A stretch of DNA of 64,000 nt from Iris pallida (taxonomy: Eukaryota; Streptophyta; Magnoliopsida; Asparagales; Iridaceae), in NCBI GenBank assembly GCA_029216955.1, contig JANAVB010006999.1, forward strand, positions 833,853 to 897,852, read 5' to 3'. The notes beneath the pieces were generated by a model that was not told the origin of the DNA, did no database searches, and saw nothing but the letters and a program-made list of their open reading frames with translations. The position numbers were made by a program, and so were the translations under genes. This document shows, in pieces, positions 1-10,812 of the stretch. How positions within the stretch are numbered: the stretch's first letter is position 1; every line of letters begins with the position of its first letter.

Positions 1-1407
1 GTGTGACTTAGTTTGACCTAGTTTTGACTTAGACTTGTATATCATGACTAGATTAGCTTTCCTTTCATTATTAAACCATGTTTTGACTTGTAGTATCTCA
101 TCTTTAGGTCTGTGATTACTCTGAGCATCTGTTCACCTTATCATCTCAGGACCACAGACGAGTACATTCACTGATAGTTTTTATTGTCTTGATATCTGCT
201 ATATCCGATTCAGTTGTAGTGTCTTACTTGATTTCCAGACACGATAGTTTACGGACTAGTATATGTCGGATCCTGTCATAAGATGTTGTTCCCGGATTAC
301 TTGGTATATTGGTACAAGATTTGATTTGTTACTTGTACTTGTATAGACATGGACTTGGGAGTGGGCTGATCACCTGCTTTTGAATCTCGTGTCATGACGT
401 GTTATGTCCGGGTCCTTTATACTATTCGGGGATGGGGAGTTATTAGTGGTTGTGTGATCAAAATCCCCACTTGTTCTTCACACTTGTACTCGTCACTTGT
501 CCATAGCTACTTGTTCATAACTTTCCATGGTGACCGGCCTTATTCTTTACACTCGTACTGGTCACTTGTTCGTAGCCGGTCGGATGGAAAGCCTGAACAT
601 GTTTTTCCCAAGCCGATCACATAACGCACTAATAATTCAAGGCACCTTTTATATTTATTATCGGGAAGGCTAAGTTCTGTTCGGGAGAAGGGTTACAACC
701 CCGGTCCTTGTTTGGTTTAAGGGTTGTAACTCGGCTTCCGAATAGTTCCCAAGTCGCCCTATATATATATATATTGTCTTCCTTTTCAGTACTCACACTT
801 TAAGACATATTTCCAGTTGATTTTGTCTTGTATTTTATTACACTGTCTCTTATAGAATTTGTCAATTCATATGGAACTGCTGTTGGTGTTTGTACTTGCT
901 CATTTTCCTGACAGGATACCGTTGATATATTACAGATGATTCTCAGGCATATTGCCCGACCTATTATGGGGTCGAGTCAGATGGAGTAGGCCTGGACCAT
1001 GGCTTGTTAGTAGAGCCACTAGACTTTGCTCACCCAGAGTAGTGTAGCTTAGTTAGGTTTGCCTGGTCTGCGAGCCAGCTAGTACTTTTCAGACTGTAGA
1101 TTTTTATACTATATTTCTGTGACTCTGTGGTGTTGTGTATAGCTTTGGGCTTGTGTAGATCTTGAACTTATTTCCTGCTTTTATCTATCACATTTCCTTT
1201 CCGTACTATCTACCTTAGTTTTACTTTGTGATTGAGACTGTATTGCTATGTCACCTCCATTCGGAGTGTATATACTGTACAGGTACCTTTATCTGTTTTA
1301 GTCGTAGTATTTACAGACCCTATATACAGCATTCTACCGCCGATTCTGCGGCGTAGGCTGGACGTAACCACGTGCTCGTGCCCCTCTTCAGGGCGCGGGT
1401 CGTGACA
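1..1407 (+). repeat. 3' part of a long gypsy-type LTR, plus orientation
   Basis: The stretch ends in GGGTCGTGACA, the same terminus as the LTR ending at 20024 and, reverse-complemented, as the two LTRs starting at 26593 and 32683. It contains TTGAC-rich sequence at its start, a TATA-like run near 762-775 and the conserved motif CTACCG..CTGCGGCGTAG near 1335-1360, all also seen in the LTR at 16767-20024. No primer binding site follows position 1407, so this is a solo LTR or a 3' LTR. The LTR start lies outside the window. Confidence 0.75.
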
Positions 1408-2451
1408 CTAACAGAAACAGAAAAATCACTCATGTGTTGGCACCAGCGTCATTTTGTGTATCATCCTGGCCATCAAGCTAGAGATCTGGAACCTCCTCTT
1501 TCTCGGACCCTAAATATGAAATCATGACAAGTAAAACCCTACCAAGCAGAATGCCACAAACAAAGCCCAAAAAATGCAAAACACAAATACAGGGGGAAAA
1601 TGCAGTAAAGACAAGCACCGGAGCACGGTACCAATGTTTTGAGAAGGCAGAAAAGACATGAGAGTAAACTAGCTATCAAGCATATAAAAAAAGACAAGCT
1701 ATCATACTAAGGCAAGCATACCATGCAATAGCAGTCCTAGGGGTTGCCATTGTTAGCTACATATGTGAGCCTAATTACTAATGTAAGTTGAGAATCCCCT
1801 CACAACATTGTCTAATAACAACAAGGTCAAAGGCTATCCTCAATAGAGCCTGGGGATGCACATCCATAATCATACAGAATAGTCGTTGTGGAGAGTGGGT
1901 AAGGAAAGAAAACAAAAAAAAGGCCAGTCATGTGCACAAAGCACAAAACACAAGATGTAAATCCAGCATGCAAAGATGAGGAATGTAGGGTCATCGGGGT
2001 CGATAGATTTATTTCTAGCAAGTGATAAGTTGTCAAACAAGATCGCTATAAAACTAAGGCTTCTACCTTCCTAATGCAACTATACGAATAATCTAGTAAT
2101 TAATCCTTAATCATTTAACTTAAAAGGTTTTACAACTATTTTTGACGTACACGTGGGCAATGACAAACCATATACTTAATTAAGAAGTAAAGAAACTCTA
2201 AAAACGTACGTCACTTATTTGTAACCAATCCAATGTATATATAACCAATCAATAATGTAAGTTAAATGGAAACATCAAATAATCAATTGAATAAGTGCAT
2301 TGCTGAATATAGTAAATAAATAAGTTTAACCAAGAAACCTTACCAAGTAATTGTGGTAAATATTGAATAGTCCCATTAGATGACATGTCGAGATCAGATG
2401 GTATGCAACCCCTTTCAAGTGAGAAACTTTATATGACCTCCATGTTGGTGT
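1408..2451. other. AT-rich intergenic stretch, nothing recognised
   Basis: No convincing coding region, repeat or RNA gene was seen. Short open frames near 1788-2036 on both strands look like chance. The segment lies between an LTR end and the 3' side of the minus-strand PPR pseudogene, so it may include that gene's former 3' UTR. Confidence 0.4.
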
Positions 2452-4405
2452 TTACCCAGAAATTTTATGTATCAATGATGATATCGACGAGTCGATGTCA
2501 ATCTCATTACTCTTTTCATAATGTTGAGAAAAATTAGGAAGCATTTTCATATAATGATGACATTGTCCATCCTTTGAGAGTAGATCCGCTATGGATGATG
2601 CAGTAGATGCCTCCCTCAGGGATAAATTTTCAGCATCCTCCACCTTCAGGAGAGAGACCTTGAGTTACCATTTGACGGAAGAGGAATCCAGCTTCCACCA
2701 CTTTTCCAATTTTGCAAAGTCCATCAATCAAAGTGTTATAAGTGATAATATCAGGAGAGATACCTTGAGTTACCATTTGATGGAAGAGATCTTCAGCTTC
2801 CTCCAGCTTTTCGATCTTGCAAAGTCCATCAATCAAAGTGTTATAAGTGATAATATCAGGAGAGAGACCTAGAGTTACCATTTGACGGAAGAGGACTTCA
2901 GCTTCCGCCACTTTTCCAATTTTGCAAAGTCCATCAATCAAAGTGTTATAAGTGATAATATCAGGAGAGAGACATTGGGTCACCATTTGACGAAAGAGGA
3001 CTCCAGCTTCCACCACTTTTCCAATTTTGCAAAGTCCATCAATCAAAGCGTTATAAGTGATAATATCAGGAGAGAGACCTTGAGTTACCATTTGACGGAA
3101 GAGATCTTTAGCATCGTCCACTTTTCCTATTTTGCAAAGTCCATCAATCAAAGTGTTATATGTGATAATATCCGGAGAGAGACCTTGAGTTACCATTTGA
3201 CGGAAGAGGTCTTCAGCTTTCTCCACATTTCAGATTTTGCAAAGTCCATCTAATAAAATATTATAAGTAAAAGTGTCCGGTTGCACTCCTTGTCGCATTT
3301 TCTTGAACACATCCATAGCCTCATCTACCTTATGGTTCTTACTGTACCCATCAATCAAAATAGTGTAACTACGGACGTCGTGCCTTAGACCCTCACGATA
3401 CATAGAACTAAGTAACTCATCCACCTTCTCGAACATGCCTTCGAGACAGTATCCATGCAGTAGTACATTATACGTGATTATATCGGGTTTCTCACCTCTT
3501 TCAACCATCAAATTGAGTAGCTTATGTGCTTCGACCGTTTTCCCCCGCTTGTAAAGATAATCCATCAACGTGCTAAATGTTACAGCATCTGGTGTGAGTC
3601 CTCTACCGACCATCTCTTTAAAGATTCGGTTGGCCTCTTTCCAGCGACCAAGAACCAAATGGCCTCCAATAATGCTAGTGTACGTAACGACATTCGGCTG
3701 GATTCCCATGCCGACCATCTCCTCGAACAGCTCAGAAGCGCTAGTCATATTTCCTTGTCTGCAACGAGCGTTGATGACTGTACTGTAAGTGAACACATTG
3801 GGTTTGGTACTCATTTTCCTGAGTACATCGATCGCCAGGTCCGTGTTTCCGCTCTCGCAGTGACCCTTTATGACGGTAGTGTAAGATACAACATTTGGCA
3901 CAAAACCCAACTGAAGCATTTTGTCGAGCAGCTGGGCTGCTTCGCCGAAGCTCTTCTTGACACAGAGTCCATTGAGCAGAGAGTTGAGGATGATAATGGT
4001 GGCGCTCTAACCGCGTCGGAGCATGCATGCGAAGACGGCGAAGGCGAGGTCTACCTCGTTGGACCGGCCGCAGAAATCGATGAAGATGGCGTAGGTGATG
4101 GTGTCGGGGGAGGTGCCGGCACGGTTGAGCTTGCTGAGCAAGGAGAAGATGGTCGGAAAGAAGTTGGATGTTGTAGGTGGGTTCTTCTTCTTCTTGCCGA
4201 TACTACGAGTAACGGAGGTGAAGAGGATGTTGTAGGTGGAAACGTCGGGTTTGGGGTGCTTGGCAGCAGTCAATTTGTCGAACAGATGGAGTACCGCTTC
4301 CATGGGGAGGTGCTTCTCCGAGCGACAGCGTTCTCGGACGAGACGCTCTACATTACCACCACAAAGAAAGTATGACGATGATGCTGCTGCAGTGCGTTTC
4401 TTCAT
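2452..4405 (-). pseudogene. Restorer-of-fertility-like (RFL, P-class) PPR gene, broken
   Basis: P-class PPR proteins bind organellar RNA through tandem 35-residue helical pairs; RFL members act on mitochondrial transcripts in cytoplasmic male sterility. The start at 4405 opens a frame with a basic N-terminus and the RFL-like stretch ending in LHLFDKL. About 13 PPR motifs follow, many with the diagnostic TYNTLIDGLCKIGK core. The single frame is cut by a TAG at 4007-4009 and a TGA at 3230-3232, after which it reads on in frame. It then ends near 2630 just after SPEGGGC. The usual RFL tail, recognised by ASTASSIADLL, sits in another frame at 2643-2452, so a junction inside the last repeat also broke the gene. 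There are no introns, as is usual for RFL genes. It is unlikely to be translated whole, unless sequence errors explain two nonsense codons and one frame change. Confidence 0.9.
2690..3235 (-). repeat. Array of near-identical 105-bp PPR units
   Basis: The block starting CCATCAATCAAAG recurs at 2721, 2826, 2931, 3036 and 3141, an exact 105-bp period that equals one 35-residue PPR motif. Units differ at only a few bases, far less than the upstream motifs of the same gene differ from one another. Each unit encodes IITYN at the motif start and SPD (SPE in the last) at its end. This is recent unit duplication or gene conversion. Confidence 0.92.
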
Positions 4406-4629
4406 TTCTTCCTGCTTCTTTCTTCTTCAGAGGTGGGTGGGTGTGTATGGAACAACGCTCTGTTTGTGAGAAAGTAGGTGGACAGACGTATCAAAAAGAA
4501 ATCAACTATATTATTAATAAAGTATATAAAAATTTAAAATATACATAATATTTTAAAGAGAAATTTTCATACAAAGCATATGTAAAATGGCAACGAAAGC
4601 ATATGTTTTGTTGAAATTTCAAAACAAGC

Positions 4630-5700
4630 ATTGGAACGCCCATATGATGGGCGTTTTGAAGTAAAACGTCCTTAAGATAGGCGTTTTCCTTCTTCTTTTT
4701 TCTCCTCCGTTACTTGTTCCGTTAAGCAGTTACCCAAAAAAACAAAAAAAGGAAAATGCTCTTAGGAAGGGCGTTTTCCTTTAACAGGCATTTTCCTTAT
4801 TTCTATAAAAAAAAAATTGTTTTTCCATCTGTTTAGAGATAACGAAAGGTAGACAGATAGGTGGATGTGATAGGTAAGTGTAGCTAGGAGAGAGGATTAA
4901 ATAGAGTATGTAACGTTAACTTCCTAAGAGAGGATATGTGGTTCAGCTAGACCGTAAATGTTGCACTATCTGCAATTGTTGCGTTTTGATAATTTATTAT
5001 TTGAAATATTTGATCATCAAATAGGTAGATGCTATGTGGTTCAGCTAGACCGTAAATGTTGCACACGTGGTCGGTGGCAACATACTCTACTACCATGTGT
5101 ACATGCTTGCTATGCTTGTCATTCATCCAACTTTACAGTTGAAAGTTTTTATCTTGTTGAATTTTCTGTGACAACGCTTAGAAGTGTATACATGCCACGT
5201 ATGGAACCGATTCCATCCCCCTACACTCCTCAAAGTGAATTAATAAGAGGTCAAATTGGAGTACCACTTATTGGACATAGAGCTGGAAGACCGAAGAAGA
5301 ATCGTATTATGATGCGAGAGCAGTCAACATGGGATCTCCATTACACGATTTGTGACGAGATAGGACACGACAAAAGAACATGCACAAATTAACCGATGCA
5401 GTAATTATTGTCGTTGTAATTTTGGCGATTGTAATTAAAGTGTTTTTTTATTTCATAAGTAGCACGCTTCCCGAATTCCCAAAGCAGCACGTGGTCCGAC
5501 AGAAATGCAGGCGGGGGTCCATGTCAGCGAAAACGCCCTTCGTAAGGGCATTTTCGTCTGACAAAACGCCCTTGCTATGGGTGTTCTGCTTTTTGTTTTT
5601 TTATTTTTTTTCGTTTTAAAGATGTTGATGGAGGCTAATGGAGCTATTTTAAAATTAAATTTAATAGAAGAACGACCTTCGCAAGGGCGTTCTTATGCTC
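4630..5700. repeat. Cluster of AACGCCC/GGGCGTT palindromes around a MULE fragment
   Basis: Short inverted repeats built on AAAACGCCCTT..AAGGGCGTTTT occur at 4635-4655, 4663-4687, about 4765-4800, 5529-5555, 5563-5586 and 5668-5694. Three lie left and three right of the transposase fragment. They could be subterminal repeats of a Mutator-like element or a separate foldback family. No clear long terminal inverted repeats or 9-bp target duplication were found. Confidence 0.6.
4958..5392 (+). pseudogene. Mutator-like (MULE/MURA) transposase, C-terminal fragment
   Basis: MURA-type transposases catalyse cut-and-paste movement of Mutator elements. The fragment carries a SWIM-type finger (RGRWQ then PCVHAC, residues about 40-55), the motif VESFYLVEF, then PIPSPY, the basic AGRPKKNR and a C-terminal GHDKRTCTN zinc-knuckle half. 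The DDE catalytic domain is absent. Both fingers have lost a ligand: the expected C-x-C of the SWIM motif reads C-T-R, and the first cysteine of the knuckle is replaced by tyrosine. A piece of about 33 bp (TGTGGTTCAGCTAGACCG...) is present twice, near 4935 and 5034, so the upstream part of the frame is a duplication. Non-functional remnant. Confidence 0.82.
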
Positions 5701-6022
5701 TAGATATAATAAATGGAAACTTTATACTCTACATGTAATTTTATAATAATTTAATGCTTTGGTTGAAATTTTTTATTTTTAAATTCTAGTTCTATATTTA
5801 ATTAGATAGTATTATGTAGTTAGTTTGAACATAATTTTAATTTTAAACATATTACAGTATCGGGTGGTCTTTAATTTTTTAAGTGAGGAAAGAGGGTTCG
5901 GTTATCCACAGAAGATAAAAAGGTAGTTATTTTTTATTTTTGATTTTTTTTTTAAATTTAATGGTTGACGATATACACGGCTTAGACGGCTTAATTTGGA
6001 GCCGTTTTGAAGCCCCTTTATA
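5701..6022. other. AT-rich spacer, nothing recognised
   Basis: Low-complexity AT-rich DNA between the palindrome cluster and the Harbinger-type element. No coding or repeat structure was identified. Confidence 0.35.
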
Positions 6023-7097
6023 TTAGGGGCAGTTTGGTATGGTCATAGTGGGCTGAAAGTGGGTTGGTTTGTTGCAACTCGGTGAACTTAAGCCAGTTTA
6101 TGTGTTTGGTTGGGATGCTTTAATACTTGCAAGTGGGTTGATGGGACCGGTCCCCAGTTCCTGTCCCTAACAAAAAAACTCATTTTGAGTTCCGGCCATT
6201 TGTGTGTTGAAGTCCAGTGAAACTGGAGGAGAGAGAGGGAAACTCTAGAGAAGGAAGTGGTCTAAAAAAATAGGGTCCGACCACCACTCTTCCGCCATTC
6301 TTCTGCAGTGTAAACCTCTATTTGTAACCATTTTTTCGTTAATTTTTAACCATTTTTTTTTTTCCTAATTTTGCTTCTTTTTACCATTTTTCCCTTAGAT
6401 CTTCTTAGATCTTTGTAGATCTGTCATTTTCTGTCATTATTTTCGTCATTTTTGGGATATATTTGTATATCCGTTCATTTTCGGCCATTTTTGTAGATCC
6501 GTTCATTTTCTTTGTGAAATGGGTTAATTTTCTGCCATTTTTTGAGAAATTTTCTTAAGAAATTATTTGCTTATAGATCTGCTGGGAACATGTCATATGG
6601 CTGCGATTTTATAGATCTGCTGGGAACATGTCATATTGCTTATAGATTTGCTTAAGAATATTTGTAGATCTGATTTCTTGTAGATCCGATTTTCTTAAGA
6701 AATTTTTTCTTATAAATTTTTGCTTTCACAGATAATCCGATTTTTAGATTTTGTGGTATCATATTGTTGGAAACATGTTGCTGGGAACATGTCATATTGC
6801 TGCGAGCATGTCATCTTGCTGGGAAAATGTCATATTCCTGCAAATTGTGATCAGATTTTGTTTTCATACTAGTCTTTCCTGCAAATGTGTATATTTGTGA
6901 TATTTTTAGATCTGTTTACTTTGCCCTTTCTAGATTTACAGTATTATTTACTTTGCCCTTTCTAGATGTAGATGTAGAATATTATTCAGTTTATATTTAT
7001 ATTACAAACATTTGTGCTGATCTGTCTGTTTGATATATATGTAATGGATTATCTGTTTCATAACATGAAATATGATTACATTGTGGTTTTCATGTAG

Positions 7098-7292
7098 ATG
7101 GATTTGTCGAATCCCAATGATCTGTTACTAAATGCCGCAGTCGCTAGTATACTTACTGTTGTAACTGTAATTATGAATTTAATGGAAAATGAGGGCAATG
7201 ACCGACATGGCATTGCAAGAGAACCGTCCCTAATTAGAGAACAGTGGAGGCAAGCACACATGTATCGAATTTTGATGGCAGGACCAAATTAG
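7098..7292 (+). pseudogene. Short ORF of the Harbinger element, possible truncated transposase N-terminus
   Basis: A 64-residue frame starts right after a TGTAG splice-acceptor-like site, downstream of a pyrimidine-rich leader. Residues about 8-28 are hydrophobic (NAAVASILTVVTVIMNL) and are followed by a charged REPSLIREQWRQAH stretch. Harbinger transposases often begin with such a helix before the catalytic domain, but no catalytic residues are present here and the assignment is inferred mainly from the surrounding element. GGAGGCAAGCACACATGT is repeated just after the stop, a sign of local rearrangement. Confidence 0.4.
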
Positions 7293-7547
7293 AGAACAGT
7301 ACTGGAGGCAAGCACACATGTAGAGAACAGTGGAGACAAGCACACATGTTCCACAACCTTTGAGTCTAAAATGCTATTTCGGTCCCGACAACACAAATGA
7401 GGAAGGTGCCCCACGATGAGAACCAAAACTTGATGGCCTTCTGTAACACCCAATTTTCCAGATGAGGGTATTTTTGAAATTTTATAATTATAATTATTAT
7501 TCATTGATATCTATTTTACATTATGATTTTTGGTGATTTTTAATAAT

Positions 7548-8865
7548 TTTTGGCACATCGATTTTGATTATTGTTCACAATAACCCTTGTACGTTTAGTT
7601 TGTACTTCTCACAGGCAAGAATAGAAGAAAGGATTCTCCCATTCCATGACGCTAATCAAAGACCATGGAGCTCTGCATCTCTCCTTTATCAGATTTGCCA
7701 AAGACTATGAAGCAGCTTGGAGACTACAAAGAAGACAGTTCTTCTCCTTGTTCTTTTTCTGAGTCTGTAAATGTCTAGGAAAGCTTTGTACGTACTTTGT
7801 TAGGATGACAATGCTAAAGGAAGAAAATGGTAAAATAGTCTTTTAAAAGAGGCAGAAAATCCGCCAGATTTTCGGACTAATCCGCCGGATAATCCGATCA
7901 CTCACAGCAAGTTAGTGAGACATTGATCGGATCATCCGACGGACCTCCGCGGAAATCCGCCGAATTATCCGATCGCTCACAGCAAGTCAGTGAGCCAATG
8001 TTCGGATAATCCGACGGACTTCCGTATAAATCCGTCGGATAATCCGATCGCTCACAGCAAGTTAGTGAGCGAAATGTTCGGATCATCCGACGGACATCCG
8101 CGGAAGTCCGACGGATAATCCGGTTCTCTCACAGCAAGTCTGTAAGCTAGTGTTCGGATCATCCGCCGGATTTCCGCTTAAATCCGACGGATAATCCGCT
8201 TGACTTGTTTGCAACTTTTGAATTCAAATCCAACGGCATCTGGCAAGTGCATTTAATGCATCCAATGGCTCTTTTTATGACCGTTACTGTTGACCAGATA
8301 ATCCGACGGATTTTTGCTGAAATTTGACCGATAATCCGGTTGACGGCTGATTTGCCTTTATGACTTTGGATTTGTATAAAAGGAGTTTCACTCTCTCCTC
8401 TTAAAGACTATCTCTTACAAGCTTTAATTTTTCTCAACCACAAAAGAGATTCACCATCAATACTCCACCAAGCTTTCAAATTGTCATCCTTTCCCAAGTG
8501 CTAGAGTATTTGCGAGTTGTAATCTTCGATCTTCACGTGTTAGAAGATCAACAAGTTCTCTTCTCATTTGTTTGAAGTTGGCGAGCCTTCGTAAGAAAAC
8601 TCGTATGTAGAAGTTAGCGAGTCTTCGGATCCAAACTCGTGTTGAAGTTGGCGAGTTCTTCGGATCCAAACTCGTGTGTACTATTTGACTAAATAGTAGA
8701 TTTAAGCCGGAGAGAGTTTCGGGACTGGATTGCCTCAAGCGAGGAAACCAGGATACATCTTGTGTTTGATCTTCCTACTCTTTACTTTTATTTGTCATAT
8801 ATTGCTTCTATTGCTCTAAATTTATTTTATCTCCCTATTCACCCTCTCCCCTCTAGGGTTCTACA
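7548..8865 (+). repeat. Sirevirus 5' LTR
   Basis: It matches 15933-16766 from TTGGCACATCG onwards; the first bases read TTTTGG here against TGTTGG in the 3' copy. It ends TTCTACA just before the primer binding site. Positions 7860-8330 hold about four units of roughly 75 bp, each with CTCACAGCAAGT and pairs of ATCCG..CGGAT half-palindromes. A TATA-like GTATAAAAGG lies near 8375. The two LTRs differ by a few percent by eye. Confidence 0.9.
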
Positions 8866-8866
8866 A

Positions 8867-8880
8867 TTGGTATCAGAGCT
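8867..8880 (+). other. Primer binding site, initiator-tRNA-Met type
   Basis: TTGGTATCAGAGCT lies one base after the 5' LTR end. TGGTATCAGAGC is complementary to the 3' end of plant initiator tRNA-Met and is the usual primer site of copia elements. Confidence 0.93.
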
Positions 8881-8919
8881 TTGTTCTCTTGATTTGAATT
8901 TACACCCTTTGAGTGATCT

Positions 8920-10812
8920 ATGGCCTCTAATCCTAGTATCAACACCTTCCACAATGAAGGACACTCCACAAATAGGCCTCCCCTATTTGATGGAACCAAC
9001 TATAACTACTGAAAAATTAGGATGAGCATTTATCTGAAGTCCATAGATTTCGATTTATAGGATTGTATGATAAATGGTCTTCCTACTCCTTCCAGAGTTA
9101 TTGAGAATATTGCGTCTGACACCCTCAGGGACACTCTTACTGAAAATACCAAGAAGCTTGCGAGTCGAGATGCCAAGGCAATGAATGCACTTTATTGTGC
9201 TCTCGACAGTAGTGAATTCAACCGAATCTCTACTTGCAAGACTTCCAATGAGATTTGGAAGTTACTTCAAGTCACACACGAGGGAACTTCACAAGTGAAG
9301 GAATCCAAGATTAGTAGACTCACGCAAGAATATGAGTCCTTTAAAATGAAGCATGATAAATCTATTACTTGCATGTTTACTCGTTTTGGTGACATTATTA
9401 ACCCTCTCTCTTCTCTTAGTAAGGAATATCCTGCTCATGAAAAGATCAAAAAAATTCTTAGAGGATTGACGAAAATTTGGAGTCCTAAAGCTACCGCAAT
9501 CATTGAAGGGAACGATCTAACAGTCATGAACCTTGAGACCCTCATGGGTAAGCTGATGACTCACGAGCTCGATATGAAGGATCAAGAGGAATCCTCCATA
9601 CAAGAGAAGGAGAAGGAGAAGACCAAAGAGAAGGAGAAATCTCTTGCTCTCAAAGCGACAAAGTCCTACTCCAAGGATAGCTCCGACGACAATGAGTCGG
9701 ACGACGATGAAGAAATAGCTCTCACAGCTAAGCACTTCTGGAAGTTCCTAAAATTCAACAAAGCCAACCGCTTCAGATGGGACAACGAAGAAGATCTGGC
9801 ATGCTATCAATGCAGAAGACCCTGACACATCAAGAGGGATTGTCCGATGATAAGAAAAGACTCAAGCAAGTACGAGAATCCTAGCAAGGGAAGCTCGTCC
9901 TCCAGAAAGTTCGCCAACACAAGCATTTGGTGTGAAAGCGACGCGAGCGACTCCGACAACGACAAGGAGTGCAAACACAATGCCAACGTCTGTCTCATGG
10001 CAACCGATGAGGTACTTGATGATTTCTCCTTAAACACTCTTACCTATGATGATTTTGAGAAAGCTATTCTTGAATTGCATGAAGAGCACAAAGGTGTTCG
10101 AAATAAATACAAGAAATCTCTTAAAGAGGTTGAAGCTCTTCACCTTGAAGTAGAAAGGCTCTCAAGCATCATTATTGATGTAAAGGAAAAATCTCCTGCT
10201 TCTGACACGGATGAAATAGAGTCCTTGCGACTCAAGTTTCAAGAATCTCTTGACACCATCAAGAAAAAGGATGATGAGATTCAATCCATGAGAAGCTCTT
10301 ATGAATTTGCTATGCACAAAGTTCAAGATGCTAATAGGAGAGAATATGACACTTCTATTAAGTATAATGATCTTCTTATGCAGTGTAAGAGATTTGGTAA
10401 TAAGGACACTACTCACATGCATGCTCCTAAACATCTCCACACTCACCACAATGCTAGGCATACTTCATACATGAACACCACACACAAATCCTTTTCTAAC
10501 ACAAGGAAAGGACCTTTTATTAAGAAAAATACTTCGCATCATGCTTTTTATTATCATCATCACAATATTAATGCTAGAGCTCCTCGCACTAGAGATTCAC
10601 ACATGCATGATTCTCACATATCTTCTTCTAAACCTTCTATGATTTGCAATTACTGTGGACATACAACCAATTATTGTCATACAAGGAAACTTGTTGACAA
10701 GAAAGTTTTTATGTGGGTTCCTAAGACTAACCCTCAAGGACCCATAAGATCATGGGTACCAAAATGTTCATCTTCAACTTATGTTGTAGGTGAAGAGTCC
10801 TTCTCATGCTAG
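8920..10812 (+). pseudogene. Sirevirus gag, three in-frame stops
   Basis: Gag forms the particle that packages element RNA. The ATG at 8920 opens a frame with PPLFDGTNYNY and MSIYLKSIDFD, characteristic of Sirevirus gag. The frame is interrupted by TGA at 9010-9012, TAG at 9058-9060 and TGA at 9823-9825. The third stop falls inside the CCHC zinc knuckle (CYQCRRP, then HIKRDC). After a coiled-coil-like acidic and lysine-rich stretch, a second cysteine/histidine motif (CNYCGHTTNYC, about 10640-10680) is shorter than a standard CCHC knuckle. Without the stops the reading runs to 10812 and overlaps pol in another frame by about 20 bp. Confidence 0.9.

Noticed and set aside
3524..4375. 283-residue plus-strand open frame
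   Set aside because: It is the shadow of the minus-strand PPR gene, whose motifs explain the DNA. The plus-strand translation has no domain.
7898..8086. Minus-strand frame with repeated SLTCCERSD
   Set aside because: It is a translation of the 75-bp LTR repeats; the same happens in the 3' LTR at 16282-16470.
7901..8140. Possible CRISPR-like array from regularly spaced CTCACAGCAAGT
   Set aside because: The units are imperfect tandem LTR repeats in a plant retrotransposon, with related rather than unique spacers.
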